A stretch of 64,000 bases of DNA from Heterodera schachtii (GCA_023374025.1 SIJG01000123.1:44848-108847), one strand, 5' to 3'. Positions 22,765 through 35,078 are shown, numbered from the stretch's first letter. Notes: generated from the letters alone by a model not told the origin. Numbers and translations: made by a program.

Positions 22765-23419
22765 CTAAAAGAATAAAAAATATTAAAATAAAATAGCAAT
22801 CAAATATAATCTTTTGTTTTTATTGTGAACAATTTCTGTATATCAAAAGCAATTACTGAATTATCAATATGAAATTGTAAAAATAGATGATTGCACTAAA
22901 ATAGCCGCAGTAGATAACTTCAAAAATTAAAAACAATTCAATTTATTTTGTTTGTTTGCTAACTGAGTCGACGCATTAAGGCAAGATAAATTATTAAAGA
23001 CCAATTGAGACAGGTGTAAAAAAATTGAGGATGCTAATCTTTTGTATGCACATAAATGTATAAGATGTAATTAATAATTATAATTTAAAATTAACTTTAT
23101 CTTTATAAATTGATTACAAATTAAACAAAAAGATTTGAAAATTAACAAAAATAATAATTAAAACTTTAAATATCTTCGTCTATATGATTTAGACTGACAA
23201 TACAAATTTCTTATAACAATTTAAAAACATAATTACATTTTTAAATATTTACATTAAAAAAATATTTACAATTGATATGCGCCCTACAAAGTGAACGTGT
23301 TAAGTTGAACAAAAATGTCAAATGGGAGTAGCGATAGAAGACAATTGAAAATTTGGATTGGAGAAGTAGAAAAGTCAAACCTCCAGCAAAGGAAATTGGG
23401 TTGTTTTTTATATAATGAC

Positions 23420-23759
23420 TAGAGACCGACTAAAAAGGCACCAAAAATCGCGAAAAAGGCACTATAAAAGGCACGAAAAAATTGAAAAAGAGGCATGAAA
23501 AGGCACGGAAATTCCGAAAAAGGCATGAAAAAAGGCATTTAAATTTTTAGAATTTTTCGGAAAAAACGCCAAAAAAGGCACCAAAAGGGAAAAATGCTAA
23601 TAAAGGCATCTAAGGCACGAAAATCCCGAAAAAGGCAAAAAAAGGCATAATAAAAGTGAACGTAGGAGCCTAAACCAAGTGGAAAATGCGTTATTTATGC
23701 TCAATATATCGAAACTAGTGCGCAGAAAAAAAGGCATATGCCTCAAAAGTCGGTCTCTA
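23420..23759. mobile_element. Short non-autonomous TIR element with AAAAGGCAC repeats, 340 bp, perfect 8-bp target duplication
   Basis: The inverted termini are TAGAGACCGACT and AGTCGGTCTCTA. Perfect 8-bp duplications ATAATGAC lie at 23412-23419 and 23760-23767. The interior is built of AAAAAGGCACNAAAA-type short repeats. There is no coding capacity and no shared hairpin. The first nine terminal bases match the element at 2706, so both may be moved by the same transposase, probably hAT type given the duplication length. Confidence 0.88.
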
Positions 23760-24386
23760 ATAATGACTCAGCACCGTTCCGATGGGATAAACAATAAAAA
23801 TAGTATAACATGAATAAATAAAAACAATGCAAAATTTAAAAATATGATCCATAAACAAAAAATCATAATTTTAATTGATTTATAACATGCAAAAAATCTC
23901 TGCAAAAAAATAAATAAATAAATAAACCATTCAAATTTATATTTATATATGATCATTAATTTATTTTTTGTTTTTCTTACACATAATAACTAAAAATGGA
24001 ATATATTATATATATATATTATTTAAGATCAAAGGTTATTAAAATTTGCATAGTAACAAAATTTTATAAGAAAAATGATGCACGTATATACAGATAAGTG
24101 CAGAAATTCATTCATTGAACGCGATCCAATCAAGAATAAGATGAGATTTAATTCAATTGCATTGAGTTACCAATAATTTAAATAACATAATTATTAAAAG
24201 ATTTAATCTAAACTTATAATAAATAATTTAAATTGAGAAAGCACATATGAATTATTTCTTAAAATTATTTGTTTTTGAAAGTAATAATAAAAAATAAAAT
24301 AATAAGAAAACAGAATAGTGAATATGTCTTTTTCTTTGATGCTTAAAATATTTGCATTTGAATTAATTTTTAATAAATTATCTAAT

Positions 24387-25316
24387 TACCGTATTTTCTC
24401 TTTTTATCTCGCCGTCTCCATTAATCCCGCCGTATCCAATTATCGCCCCCATTCTGAGAGGTCCCATTTATCCCTCCAGGGGGATAAATGGAATTTTTAT
24501 TTATCGAACCATTTTTTTCTAAAAAACAATAGTAAAAAATGCTTAAAAAATGCCAAAATAATGGCGAAAAGTCCGAAATAATGACTTATTTGTTAGTGAC
24601 ATAATTTTGTTAAGAAAAAAAAATTGAGGGATGAATTTTTGATAAAATTTACCAAGTTTTAAGGGTGTATTTTTTTATATGCAGAGTTCCCAAGTGGCCT
24701 GATTTTTTGTCCTGAATTTTGAGTCTCCAATAAAAATATAAAAAGTTCGATATGTTGTAATAAAATCAATTAATATTTGTCATTTTTTGACAAAATTTGG
24801 TAACAAAATTCATTTAAAATTCCAAAAAATTCTCCGGGTGGTGCCTATCGGCAAGCACCGCCGGACCCCCTGTTTCTAAAAAGTTTTTGCAAAAAGCGCG
24901 CCGCAAAAATTTTGATTTTAAAAATTTTCAGTTGGGCCCTGTGTTTTATCTAATAAACCATCGTTTTAAGATGATTTTTTCATGTTATAAATGTGCTTTT
25001 TAGCGCTACAATTTATTTTGCAAAAAAATCTGAATTTTGGGGTATAAATCTGAATTTTCAATATTTTTAAAAATATTTTAGCATTTTTCGAATTTTTCAT
25101 GTAAAATTCACATATTCTTTAAAAAATGCAATAAAAAATTATTTTTTTGACGCGCTGACATTTTTTGGCCATATTTCAAAAATTTTACACATAATAAATC
25201 CGTCGAAAAACAATCTCCCCCTTCTCTATTTATCCCCCCGTGTCTAATTATCCACCCCCCCCTTTCTGAAGAAGTTGAAAAATAATCCCCACGGGGGAAA
25301 AAGAGAAAATACGGTA
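24387..25316. mobile_element. Non-autonomous TIR element ending TACCGTATTTTCTC, 930 bp
   Basis: The inverted termini are TACCGTATTTTCTCTTTTT and its complement at the right end. The flanks TATCTAAT (24379-24386) and TATCTTTT (25317-25324) share 6 of 8 bases, consistent with a decayed 8-bp duplication. Subterminal C/G-rich blocks (ATCCCNCCG, CCCCC) follow. The shared palindrome is at 24834-24864, widened by a 5-base insertion, with the conserved AAAAAGTTTTTGCAAAAAGC and GCGCCGCAAAA sequences after it. The 87-codon open frame over its left end is not a gene. Confidence 0.78.
24834..24864. repeat. Shared GC-rich palindrome (diverged copy in the 24387 element)
   Basis: Reads CCGGGTGGTGCCTATCGGC, then an AAGCACCGCCGG arm; the stem is kept although the arms have changed (GGTGGTGC pairs with GCACCGCC). 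Confidence 0.75.
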
Positions 25317-25324
25317 TATCTTTT

Positions 25325-27750
25325 CGAAAATATATTGCATTAATTTACAAATTGAGCTCTAATCATAATTATTAATCAAGTTTTTTTTTCTCTCTTTATT
25401 AAAATATTTTATTTTTTATTATGTTTTTTATTGAAATAAAATAAAACATTTAACTGTAAATAATATTTTTTCTATGAAATCTAAAAAATAAATTTTTAAT
25501 TAAGAGACACAAGAGAGGCTGACATTGAAGATCATTTTTAAAAATGCTTTAGAAAATACAAATAATAATGCTTCTATTTCTGATTTTCATGTATTTCTTA
25601 ACATATTTTTTAGGTTTTTCTTTCAAAAATAACAGTATATTAAAAAAATATTTATTGATTTTGTTATTTTACTCAAAAATATTTAATAATTATTGGTTCT
25701 ACTTAGTTTCATATTCTAAGGTTCGTCGATTGCTAAATTAATTTTTCTTAATTATATCACGAAGATATTAGCCATCAAAAATAAGAAATTTTAAAAATTT
25801 GTTAGAAGATGCGAAATTGACGATGATTTCCGCGTACCAGGCCAGTCGAACCCCATTTTTTTGTTCATAATATTTAAATTTTAGCTTTTTTAGGAGTCGA
25901 TCACAATATTAACTTATTTAAAATGTAAATGAATCATTAATTTTAATTGTCTCACTCTTTTTTTAATAATTTTAACGAGTTTTTTTTTTTTGGATAAATG
26001 CAAGTACTTTATTATTGTGTTTTACTAAGTTCATATTACTTTATTTACTTTATTTTTCATTATGCATACATTGGGTGGTCAGCAGCAATTTTTTTTTCTC
26101 ATTATTGAGTTATTCATTATTTCTTATTTAATTTTATCTCAAATTAGAATATTTTTGCTTGCGAAATTTCTTTTTTATTTATCTTGATATTACATTAGAA
26201 TTGATTTTAAAAAAATAAAATAAAAATAATTTGTTTGTTAAATTTTAAAATTAAGACAAAGTTTATGAATAAATCCTCGTTCATTGTGATGTCATGACGA
26301 TTTGACTGTCAATGCATTCGGCAAGCTTAACCTAACTCAAGTTTTTCTTCATTATTATAAATGCTTTGCTTCATTTGATTAAACCTCAGAAGTGATTAAA
26401 ATTTTACAATTATTTTTAATTTTATCCTTTTACAATTATATTTTAACTTTGATTAATTTATTATTTGACGGAATTCATAGTGATTTCAACGGAATTCATA
26501 ACAACAAAGCATTTCCTTTTAATTTTAATTAATTAGTTCATAATTTATTGGTTTTTTAAATAAATGTTAAAAAAGGCCCTTTTATAAATTATTGTTACAA
26601 TTATTTTTCAGCCGAAAATTAAAGATATTAAATTTTTCAATTGCTTATATATTTTGTGATTTTTAACACTGTTGCTCGCAAACATTCATTTACTCAAACA
26701 AAATAAAAAATTGGGCGGCGCGTATCGACAGGATTATGCAGAATTAAATATAATAAAACAAAAAAACTAAATCATTAGACTAGATTTATTAAACATTTTA
26801 AAACATTAAATCAGACCAAATAAAATTAAATATAATAAATTGCAATTTAGGAATGAATAGTCATTTTTAAATTCATTTAAAAATATTATAATTCAATAAA
26901 GCATAATTAAAGAAATAGAATACAGCAATTAAAAGTTAATGGGTTCTATTAAATTGATAGAATGCTTTAAACAATATTTTCCAGTAACTAATTATTAATT
27001 CCGATCAAAACCAAAAAGCTAAAACATGACAAGATAATTTTATTAATTGCATAAAAAAACACTCTATTGGCATATTTCAAGACTTATAACTTTGCGCTCA
27101 AGGCGAGTTGCGGAATTCAGGCGGTATTGTTGGGGATATAAAAATTAAAGAAAATTAAATATATTCCTTCAAAAATAAGCTCACAACATTCAATGAAAAA
27201 AAAATACATCATAATAATATTATTTCAATATTGAAAAATTAAGAAAATAAATTGATATTAAAAAAATAATTAGAATTTCTTCTCAGCAAACTTAATAAAT
27301 TATTACGGCAAGTCTACGATTGTATCTTATTGAGTGTTTAAAAATTTATTTAAGAATAAATTAACTTCTTAAAATTTGTAGAAAATCTTTTTTTTTTAAT
27401 TTTACAAAATTTAAAAACCAAATCAGCAAATTAAGCACTGATGCTCTTTGTTTCAAACAAATAATTTTTGAATAGGTAATATTATTTAATTCTTTCTCAA
27501 TAATATGTCCTTGTTTTATTAACGAAAAATTAATTATAACAAAAGATTTGTCAAGAATAGTATTTCCTTCACTATAGATGAGGAATATTTAATTTACAGA
27601 ATGAGATTTGAATAAAATTCAAAATGTCTCATTCATAAACTGTAAAATATTATTTAACATAAAATGACCACATTGCCAAAATTTTACATGTCAATAAAAG
27701 CATTAATTTTTACATAACGAAAAAATAAATGAAAAAGGGACCCGGTTAAA
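25325..27750. other. AT-rich non-coding stretch
   Basis: About 2.4 kb without a supported gene. A small GC-richer patch at 27080-27130 has an open plus frame of about 24 codons, but no splice context. Confidence 0.4.
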
Positions 27751-27981
27751 CAGAGGGTGATGCGACATTTGCGGCGCCCAACCAGAGCGACATTTGCAGC
27801 GCTGACATTTGCGGCGTGACACTTGCGGCGCTGACATATGCGGCGTGACACTTGCGGCGCCGACACTTGCGGCGTCGACAGATGCGGCGCCCAGTCAAAA
27901 AGACTTTTGCGGCGCCGACGCTTGCGGCGTCCAGTCAAAATGACATTTCCGGCGCAGAATTAAATGACCCCAAAAATATTT

Positions 27982-28230
27982 GATTGGCCGACATTTGCGG
28001 CGCTGACATTTGCGGCGCTGACACTTGCGGCGCAGATATTTGCGGCGCCCAGTCAAAGCGACACTTGCGGCGCCGACATTTGCGGCGTGACACTTGCGGC
28101 GCCGACACTTGCGGCGACGACACTTGCGGCGCCGACAGATGCGGCGCCCAGTCAAAAGGACTTTTGCGGCGCCGACACTTGCGGCGCCCAGTCAAAATGA
28201 CATTTGCGGCGCAGAATTAAATGACCCCAA
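27982..28230 (-). mobile_element. 249-bp GC-rich repeat element, minus orientation, bordered by AAATATTT
   Basis: It starts after AAATATTT with GATTGGCCGACATTTGCGG, runs through 15-bp CGGCGC-rich units and ends AGAATTAAATGACCCCAA before a second AAATATTT. It is exactly as long as the inverted copy at 28917-29165. Equal length and equal 8-bp borders suggest a discrete insertion unit. A similar unit lacking the left border lies directly upstream (27757-27973). Confidence 0.55.
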
Positions 28231-28466
28231 AAATATTTAAACAATTTTTTTGATAAAAAAAACATTTCTTTAATCACTCTTTCAGTCCTATTCTTCAAAG
28301 ATTGTCAAAATCGATAAATAATCCACAGATCGCTTCATCATTTCGCAGATATTTTTTAAGCGAGGCCTTTCAGCAATCCCACGAGTTGGGTCAATTTCAT
28401 AAGGCCTCGGGCGATTTTTTTTTTTTTTTTTTGGTGCTCTTCCTCTTTTTTAATGGCGATAATGAA

Positions 28467-28703
28467 TAGGGCTTCCATTTTTAGGCAAATGCCTAAAATT
28501 TCTGCGCACTTGTTACGCATAGATAAGTACGAAAAACGCGTTTTCAACTTTGTTCGGAGTGTCTACGATGACTTTTATAATGCCTATTTTTGCCTATTTT
28601 GGATTTTTTATGCTTAATGCCTATTTTTGTGCCTATTCGGGGATTTTTGTGCCTATTTAATGCCTAAGTTTGCGATTTTTTGTGCCTAAAAATGGAAGCC
28701 TTA
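28467..28703. mobile_element. Short non-autonomous TIR element with TGCCTATTTTTG repeats, 237 bp
   Basis: The inverted termini are TAGGGCTTCCATTTTTAGGC and GCCTAAAAATGGAAGCCTTA (one mismatch). The flanks ATAATGAA (28459-28466) and TTAATGAA (28704-28711) match at 7 of 8 positions. The equivalent position in the opposite arm of the palindrome (near 29320) lacks the insert and reads TTCATATCGCC on the plus strand, so it shows the empty site. The interior consists of TGCCTA(A/T)TTTTTG repeats. No coding sequence. Confidence 0.82.
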
Positions 28704-28916
28704 TTAATGAACCTTATAAAAATATTTTTATTACAGTATCTCATTTATACTTTGAAAATGCTGGGTGGGGCGAAGTGAAACGTTTTCTGGATCTGTTACA
28801 ACGGCAAACGACTCAACCTTTATCTTTGTGATTAAGTTGCAAGAAGTATTATTAAATTAGTAAAAATAAACTTAAAATAACAATTCTGTTAACTTAAATA
28901 AATTGTTGAAATATTT

Positions 28917-29165
28917 TTGGGGTCATTTAATTCTGCGCCGCAAATGTCATTTTGACTGGGCGCCGCAAGTGTCGGCGCCGCAAAAGTCCTTTTGACTGGG
29001 CGCCGCATCTGTCGGCGCCGCAAGTGTCGCGCCGCAAATGTCGGCGCCGCAAATGTCCTCGCCGCAAGTGTCTGCGCCGCAAGTGTCGCTTTGACTGGGC
29101 GCCGCAAAAGTCTGCGCCGCAAGTGTCAGCGCCGCAAATGTCAGCGCCGCAAATGTCGCATCACC
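28917..29165 (+). mobile_element. 249-bp GC-rich repeat element at the centre of the palindrome
   Basis: It starts TTGGGGTCATTTAATTCTGC and ends GCAAATGTCGCATCACC, with 15-bp GCCGCAAGTGTCGGC-type units between. Identical AAATATTT borders lie at 28909-28916 and 29166-29173. The DNA outside is itself a perfect palindrome (AACTTAAATAAATTGTTG on the left, its complement on the right), so the unit sits exactly at a palindrome centre. Confidence 0.6.
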
Positions 29166-29514
29166 AAATATTTCAACAATTTATTTAAGTTAACAGAATT
29201 GTTATTTTAATAGTTTATTTTTTCATAATTACTAATTTAAGATAATTCTTGCAACCTAATCACAAAGATAAAGGTTGAATCTACTGTAATAAAAATATTT
29301 TTATACAGTTCATATCGCCATTAAAAACGAGGAAGAGCACCAACAAAACTGCCTGAGGCCTTATGAATTGACCCCTCGTGCGATTGCTTAAAGGCCCTCG
29401 CTTAAAAAATATCTGCGAAATGATGAAACGATCCGTCGATTAGTCATCGATTTTGACAATAAGGAAAACAAAAACGATGATGATATAATTAATCACATTC
29501 ATACATTGCAGTAC

Positions 29515-30450
29515 CCGCGTCCAGACATTTGCGGACGGACGGACATTTTCGGGAAAAAATAAAAAATATTCTTAAAAAATAAAAAAAAAATTCTGAAAAC
29601 ATGGAATGGAGACTGCAAAATCACCATTCAAAATGCGAATCTTTCCAATGTGCCTACTCAAAATTTCCAAAAAAAAATTTCCAACTCTCTACGAATTTTT
29701 TTCGAAAACTTTCCCGATTTTCATTGTATTTTGGGTTATCTAGATCACCATGAAGGAGTGATCTGATCAAGTTGGAACAAGAATTTTTTGATCAGAAATA
29801 TGACCATGACTGTGTGCTTAATCATGATACTTTCACTATTTCAAATAACAGTTCGTAAATTTGTCCGTTCGGTTTTACAGACATTTTAAACTTGAAATGC
29901 CAATTTTGACCAAGTGTAACATTGGTCAAAAAATGTGCTTTTTCCCACTGGAACATATGTATATTTAACAACAATGTCTTTGTTAAAAAAAGAGAAATTT
30001 TTTTCTGAAACAAAATGTATCTGATAGAAGAAAGAAAGGGGCTAGCCTTGGAATTTCGGTTTTCCTTTCCGAAAATTTTTGGGTTCTCTAAATGCTATCC
30101 AATTGAACACTAAATCACTAAATAATTTTTTTAAATGTTGGGGGGGGGGGTCAAAAACGTGGTTGTCAAGAGCACTCTCACCCGAGAGAGTGAAACAGAC
30201 GACGTTCGAATTCCCCACACGGTGTTGGGGATCAACTCTTTTTATCACTTAAGGACAAGCATCTCACTTACCTACCAGTGAAATTAATTCTTTGAAGTGT
30301 AAAAATAAAATATGACACTTTTAAAAGCCAAAAATAAATTTTTATTTATTTTGCAGTCTCCATTCCATGTTTTCAGAATTTTTTTTTTTAATTTTTTAAA
30401 AATATTTTTTATTTTTTCCCGAAATTGTCCGCAAATGTCCGCCTATGGAT
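29515..30450. mobile_element. GGACGG-family element nested in the right arm of the palindrome
   Basis: Long inverted ends of about 90-100 bp (ACATTTGCGGACGGACGG, then TTTCGGGAAAAAATAAAAAA, then CATGGAATGGAGACTGCA at left; the complement at about 30345-30440) match those of the foldback element at 42166. The exact borders and target duplication could not be fixed. The interior has a G10 run (30140-30149) and a tRNA-like piece (GTTGTCAAGAGCAC at about 30163, GTTCGAATTCC at about 30205). No coding sequence. Confidence 0.65.
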
Positions 30451-31657
30451 GAAAGGCTTTTAAGAATGGGACTGAAAGAGTGATAAACAAATGTTCTTTA
30501 ATTATAAAAATTGTTGAAATAATTTTTGGGGTCATTTAATTCTGCGCCGCAAATGTCATTTTGGCTGGACGTCGCAAGTTTCGGCGCCGTAAAAGTCCTT
30601 TTGATGGGCGCCGCAACTGTCGGCGCCGCAAGTGTCACGCCGCAAATGTCAGCGCCGCAAATCTCGCTTTCCATAGTTAAATTACAAATCATTTTCAAAA
30701 ATAAAAATGAATTAACATAATTATGCATGCCTTATATAAAAATTATTTTTGCAAGCATCCAATTTAAAATTAAGGGATTAAATGATTTACCCCAGTTAAA
30801 TTACACAATGAATTAATTTCACAGGGAAAATTCACTTTAAAAATCAATTGAATAGATTTTTCTAGTTAATTTCTTTACATATCAATTATTGCCAATTTTT
30901 ACGTCATTAAATGTAAAATCCAATGGAAAAATTTGGCATATAAATGAACAAACGGTAGACTCATTTGTTCACAATTTATTTATTTCTTTATGCTAGAACT
31001 GCTATAGTTTTTCAATAAACTAAATGACGCTATTAAAATAACCCTTTTGGTCTTTTTGGTTAAAAATTTTCCAAAAATTTAATAAATGAGACAGAACAGT
31101 AGGGGAAAAATGAGTGGTGAATGTGGTGACAGAAAAACAGGAAGATCATTGTTACTTTATTGTCGCTAATTCAAATTAATAATTGAAGCAACATCTTTCG
31201 TGGTAATTATTTTTAAATTAAATATTTTCATTTTCAAACTAGTTTTTAATATGATATTTAATAAGTTTTTTATCATTAGGTAAAAGCACGTATTTTATGA
31301 AATTCTTTGTTTACGTTAAGCATGATAAGAAAATTAATAAATTAAATATTATTCGCACCGATTAAGTAATTATTATTGTTTAATAATATATTTGTGTCAC
31401 CTTTAATTTGTTTTGAATTTGAAATATTATTTTATTTAAAAGATTAATAAGAATTAATTCTTTTTATCGCTTATTTATCAAAATTTCTATCGCAGATTCG
31501 TCACTCTGATTAATTTCATGCAAGTGCACGGAAATTTAATTATTATAAAATGTTAAATTTAAATTATAGATAACTATATTAATCTTATTTGAATTTAAAA
31601 TATTAAATGAAAGGCTTAACATAGGAAAATAATATGAAAAAATAATTAGCATTTAAA

Positions 31658-32342
31658 GAGTTCTCGCGAGCTTATCAAACGACTGGACCCTGCGCGAACC
31701 CATCGAAGATAATATATAAAATTACAAAATTAATTTCTTCCGAAAATCAAATTACGAAAAATAACTAATTGATTATTAATATTTTAATCGAATTTGTAAA
31801 CAAAAATAAAAAATGTTTTTCTTTTTTAATTATAAATACAAAAAAATAATAATAACACAAAAGTAGATTCAATATGAAGTAATAAATGTCTCATTTCACA
31901 AAAATTTGGTTTAAAATATTTTTTCATATATTAATTTGCCCATTATTAATTGTATTTTTTTTTCGGCGCTTCAATTGCCGCATAGATCCCAATGAAGTTT
32001 CCTTACACAGCCAGCCAATCATTTAAAAAATTTATTAATTAAAATGTTTTTTAATTGCTTTAAGCCTGCAATTTAAATTTGTGAAAAAAATATTTTGACA
32101 TTTAAAAAGACAGAAAAAAGAAGCAGAAAATAGTTTAATATAAAACAAAATTAAACATTTGCGGCAAATGCCGATCTCTCAGGCCTTGCTGAGATACACA
32201 CCATAAGAGCTTAAAATAAAGCCCCGAGAAAATTTTTTAATCTTTTTTAAATATTATAAAATACTGCGAAAAGAAGTGCGGTCGTTTTTACTAGAAGACC
32301 TGCCGTGAGAATAACGCTTGTAAATACCACTAAAAATTTATC
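31658..32342 (-). CDS. Possible small exons of an unrecognised minus-strand gene
   Basis: Three islands of higher GC read like protein on the minus strand: about 32335-32262 (FTSVILTAGLLVKTTALLFA, hydrophobic), about 32210-32150 (LLWCVSQQGLRDRHLPQMFN, after an acceptor-like TTTTAAG), and about 31717-31658 (ILSSMGSRRVQSFDKLARTL, ending at a stop). Another island at 32020-31970 reads GNFIGIYAAIEAP in one frame. I could not connect them with a complete set of splice sites, and the product is not recognised. They may be exons of a small membrane protein, or a decayed gene. Confidence 0.25.
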
Positions 32343-33879
32343 TCATTAAAATATGCATAAAACAATTAAATAAAATTATATTCAAAAAATCATAAAAAAG
32401 TTAATTGTCAGCTAATTGCAAAAATAATCCTAAATTTAGGTACCATAAAAACGAACTTGATGCCTTGAATAAGAAAAATAAACGTCCTTACCAATAAATT
32501 ATAAATAATAATTCAAAAATAAAGAAGTGATAATAAATAATTGTTATATAAAAATAGATTTAATTATCCAAAATATAGTAGATTAATATGACTAAAATAT
32601 TAAACGTAAGTAACCATTAAAAATTTTAAGTAAAATAATTATCAAATTATCGATGCAAGAAATTATAGTTTAATTGAAGAAGATAATAGAGTAAAATTTT
32701 TTTATTATGGATAAAATTTATATAAATTCCGTAAAACTAGTTTATATACGATTCTATGTAAGTTCATTATGAAATTGAAAGCTTTTAACAAAAACAAAAT
32801 AATAATAAAAAACATATTTAATAAAAACAAAACATATAAAACTATTATTTAATAATTATACTTATTTAATCTTAAAATACAAGTCTTTTTAACAAAAAAT
32901 GATTACTTTTATCATTTATTAAAAATTATTATTTTAGCGATTTAAATTTTTTAAGTTAAAATTTTTCGAAATTGCAAAAGTCCTAAAATTTAAATTTTAG
33001 ACTCAATAATAATATCTCTCTTAACAATTTGATAAATATCTTTATAATTTCTCCCCTCTTAATTTTAATGAATTGATTGCTTATACAACATTAAAATAAA
33101 GAAAATAATTTAAAAACAAAGATAAGCAAAAATAATCTAAATAATTTAAGCACAAATAGTATATATTACTTTAATTAACCATATGTATTATTTAACAGTA
33201 AACATTTGCACCTGTCCCAGCAATTTTTGTTAAAATAATATTTTTTAGAATCGCTAAAGTAAATGCATCTTTAGAGAATAGGTTTATAAAAACCCAAAAT
33301 GAATAAATTTAATAACTAAATCAAAATTAATAAACAGAAACACACAGAATTTAAAATATATATGCTTGATTTTGTGGTAAATAATCATTAATTTAAGTTT
33401 TCTTTTTAAAAAAAAACATATTAAAAAATATTATAAATAATATAAAGAAAAATAATTGTCAAATAATAATAAAATGAATGTAAATAAAATAAGTTAAAAT
33501 TCCTTTTTCAATCACCAGAATTTGATTTTTGTTTGTGCGTTTTTGATGATTTACATATAACAAAATATTATTGTAATTCTTTAAGAATTATCCTCAATAA
33601 TATATAATTAGAAAAACTATATTCAACAAGTTGATTAAACCCAATATGTCGATACATAAGAAAATTAAAGCCCGACACTAAAATGCAAAATAATAAATAA
33701 TTAAATTTTTCGCAATTATAATTAATAATTATTTAATTTAATTTCCAAGAAAGTAAGGACATTGTACAAGAGGTCGGAATAACGCGAGTCTCACTTATTT
33801 ATTGTGACAGATATCGAACCTATTTACGGAATGAAAAATCATGAATGACAAAAATAAATTTTGTAAAAAATATTGTAGA

Positions 33880-34295
33880 AAATAAAATTCAGTTTATAAA
33901 TAAAGACAATAAAACAAATTAAAGATTAAATAGTTAACAAAGCATTTTTAATACTTACTGTAAATAATGAAGCAGCTTTACATTTCATGTTATTTTATGC
34001 CCGATTAGTTGTAAAAATAAATATTATTTATTTATTAACACTTATATAATTGTTATACAATAAAAAAATATCATAATGTTGCACTGAAAACCGAACTACT
34101 GTAAAAAATTGCAATAAAAAAGAAAACAAAAGAAAAGAAATAAATTATAATTAAAAAAAATTTTAAAACTGACAAAAAATATTTTAGAATCAAAAGCATA
34201 ATCATAGCTTATATCTCATTAAGAATTAAGAAAAGTTATTACTTTATTTAAGTTTGCCCCAAATTAATTGCGAATAAAATAAAAACATATTTATT
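33880..34295 (-). repeat. Right arm of a long-range inverted repeat
   Basis: Reverse complement of about 18665-18985: it contains ATGTTATTTTATGCCCG (about 33990), TAATGAAGCAGCTTTACAT and the TTAATTGCG block (about 34265). Similarity falls off outside these limits. Confidence 0.65.
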
Positions 34296-35078
34296 AAATT
34301 TCTTCCGGCATTTTATAATTCAATTTTTAAGGTCAAAAAAAATTTTGCTAGATTTTATACTTATTATATATCTGAGTTGAAATAAATAATATAAAACCCA
34401 CTAAAAATAAAAATTTATAAAAATTTCATTACGAATTTTTGCCTACCCAAATTGTCACTATAATTTCTCGTCCAATTTTGGATGTTCGAATACTTTTTTA
34501 ATCCCATTTTATTAAATCAAAAAATTAAAGTACAAATGAATTAAACTTAAGGTTGCACGAAATAACAACTATATTGATAATAATAATTTCCTTTTCATAA
34601 ATTTAAGTGAATGTAATGGGAAATAAATGATATAGAAAAGAATAATTAAAATCAAAATATTATAATTCAATATTCTGACAAATTCAAAAATAATTTAATG
34701 AGATGATTTATGAATGAATGAATCTAAATGCATTTTTATTGCAAAGGTTCCGGAATAAACAAATAATTGAAATTGAAAACAATGTTTAAATGAATTTTGT
34801 TTTTGATAAACTTTATTAAACAAAATATTACCCAAATGGAAGTTTAGCTAATAATATTGATACTTCGATAAAGATGTGCCTTAAACAAATGTAACTTAGA
34901 TTAATAGCTATGATTATTCTAAATTTGTCATTTCTCAAAACAGTAAATTTCCAGATGCAAAGCAATATTAATAACATTAAAAAATCAAAAATAATTTTAT
35001 ATTTTGTTTAAAAGGTGTTAGCATATAATTATGCTTGGCAGAATACCTTCAAAAAAACTAAACATCTTCTTTGGTTAA

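Larger units (their letters stand above)
20644..23411. other. AT-rich non-coding stretch with a dispersed direct repeat
   Basis: Mostly featureless. A diverged direct repeat of about 130-140 bp lies at about 20925-21055 and 22155-22300; both end with the block ATAATAGTAATGACTAAACA followed by AGCT. One weak exon candidate is listed separately. Confidence 0.4.
27757..30680. repeat. Composite palindromic repeat locus with four GC-rich arrays and nested insertions
   Basis: GC-rich arrays of 14-16 bp units of the form GACACTTGCGGCGCC lie at 27757-27973, 27982-28230, 28917-29165 and about 30527-30670. The first two face one way and the last two the other. Between arrays, the spacer 28231-28916 is the reverse complement of the spacer 29166-30526, so the locus is a large imperfect palindrome centred near 29040. 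The left spacer carries a 237-bp TIR element (28467-28703); the right spacer carries an insertion of about 0.95 kb of the GGACGG family (about 29515-30450). AAATATTT borders the second array on both sides (27974-27981, 28231-28238) and the third on both sides (28909-28916, 29166-29173). Translations such as RRRKCRRRKC in several frames are repeat artefacts. Confidence 0.75.
30671..35073. other. AT-rich non-coding stretch with a few GC-richer islands
   Basis: Mostly featureless. Possible minus-strand exon islands at 31655-32340 are listed separately. The right arm of the long inverted repeat is at about 33880-34295. Confidence 0.4.

Noticed and set aside
27757..28230. Possible CRISPR array
   Set aside because: Units are 14-16 bp, directly abutting and variable, with no unique spacers and no cas genes; the DNA is eukaryotic.
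27684..29210. Several 70-90 codon open frames translating to RRRKC or CGAD repeats on both strands
   Set aside because: They are open in many frames at once because the DNA is a tandem array of 15-bp GC-rich units without stops; there is no start context or unique sequence.
33198..33302. Open minus frame of about 34 codons (FINLFSKDAFTLAILK...)
   Set aside because: No splice acceptor at its start, AT-rich codons only, and of a length expected by chance.
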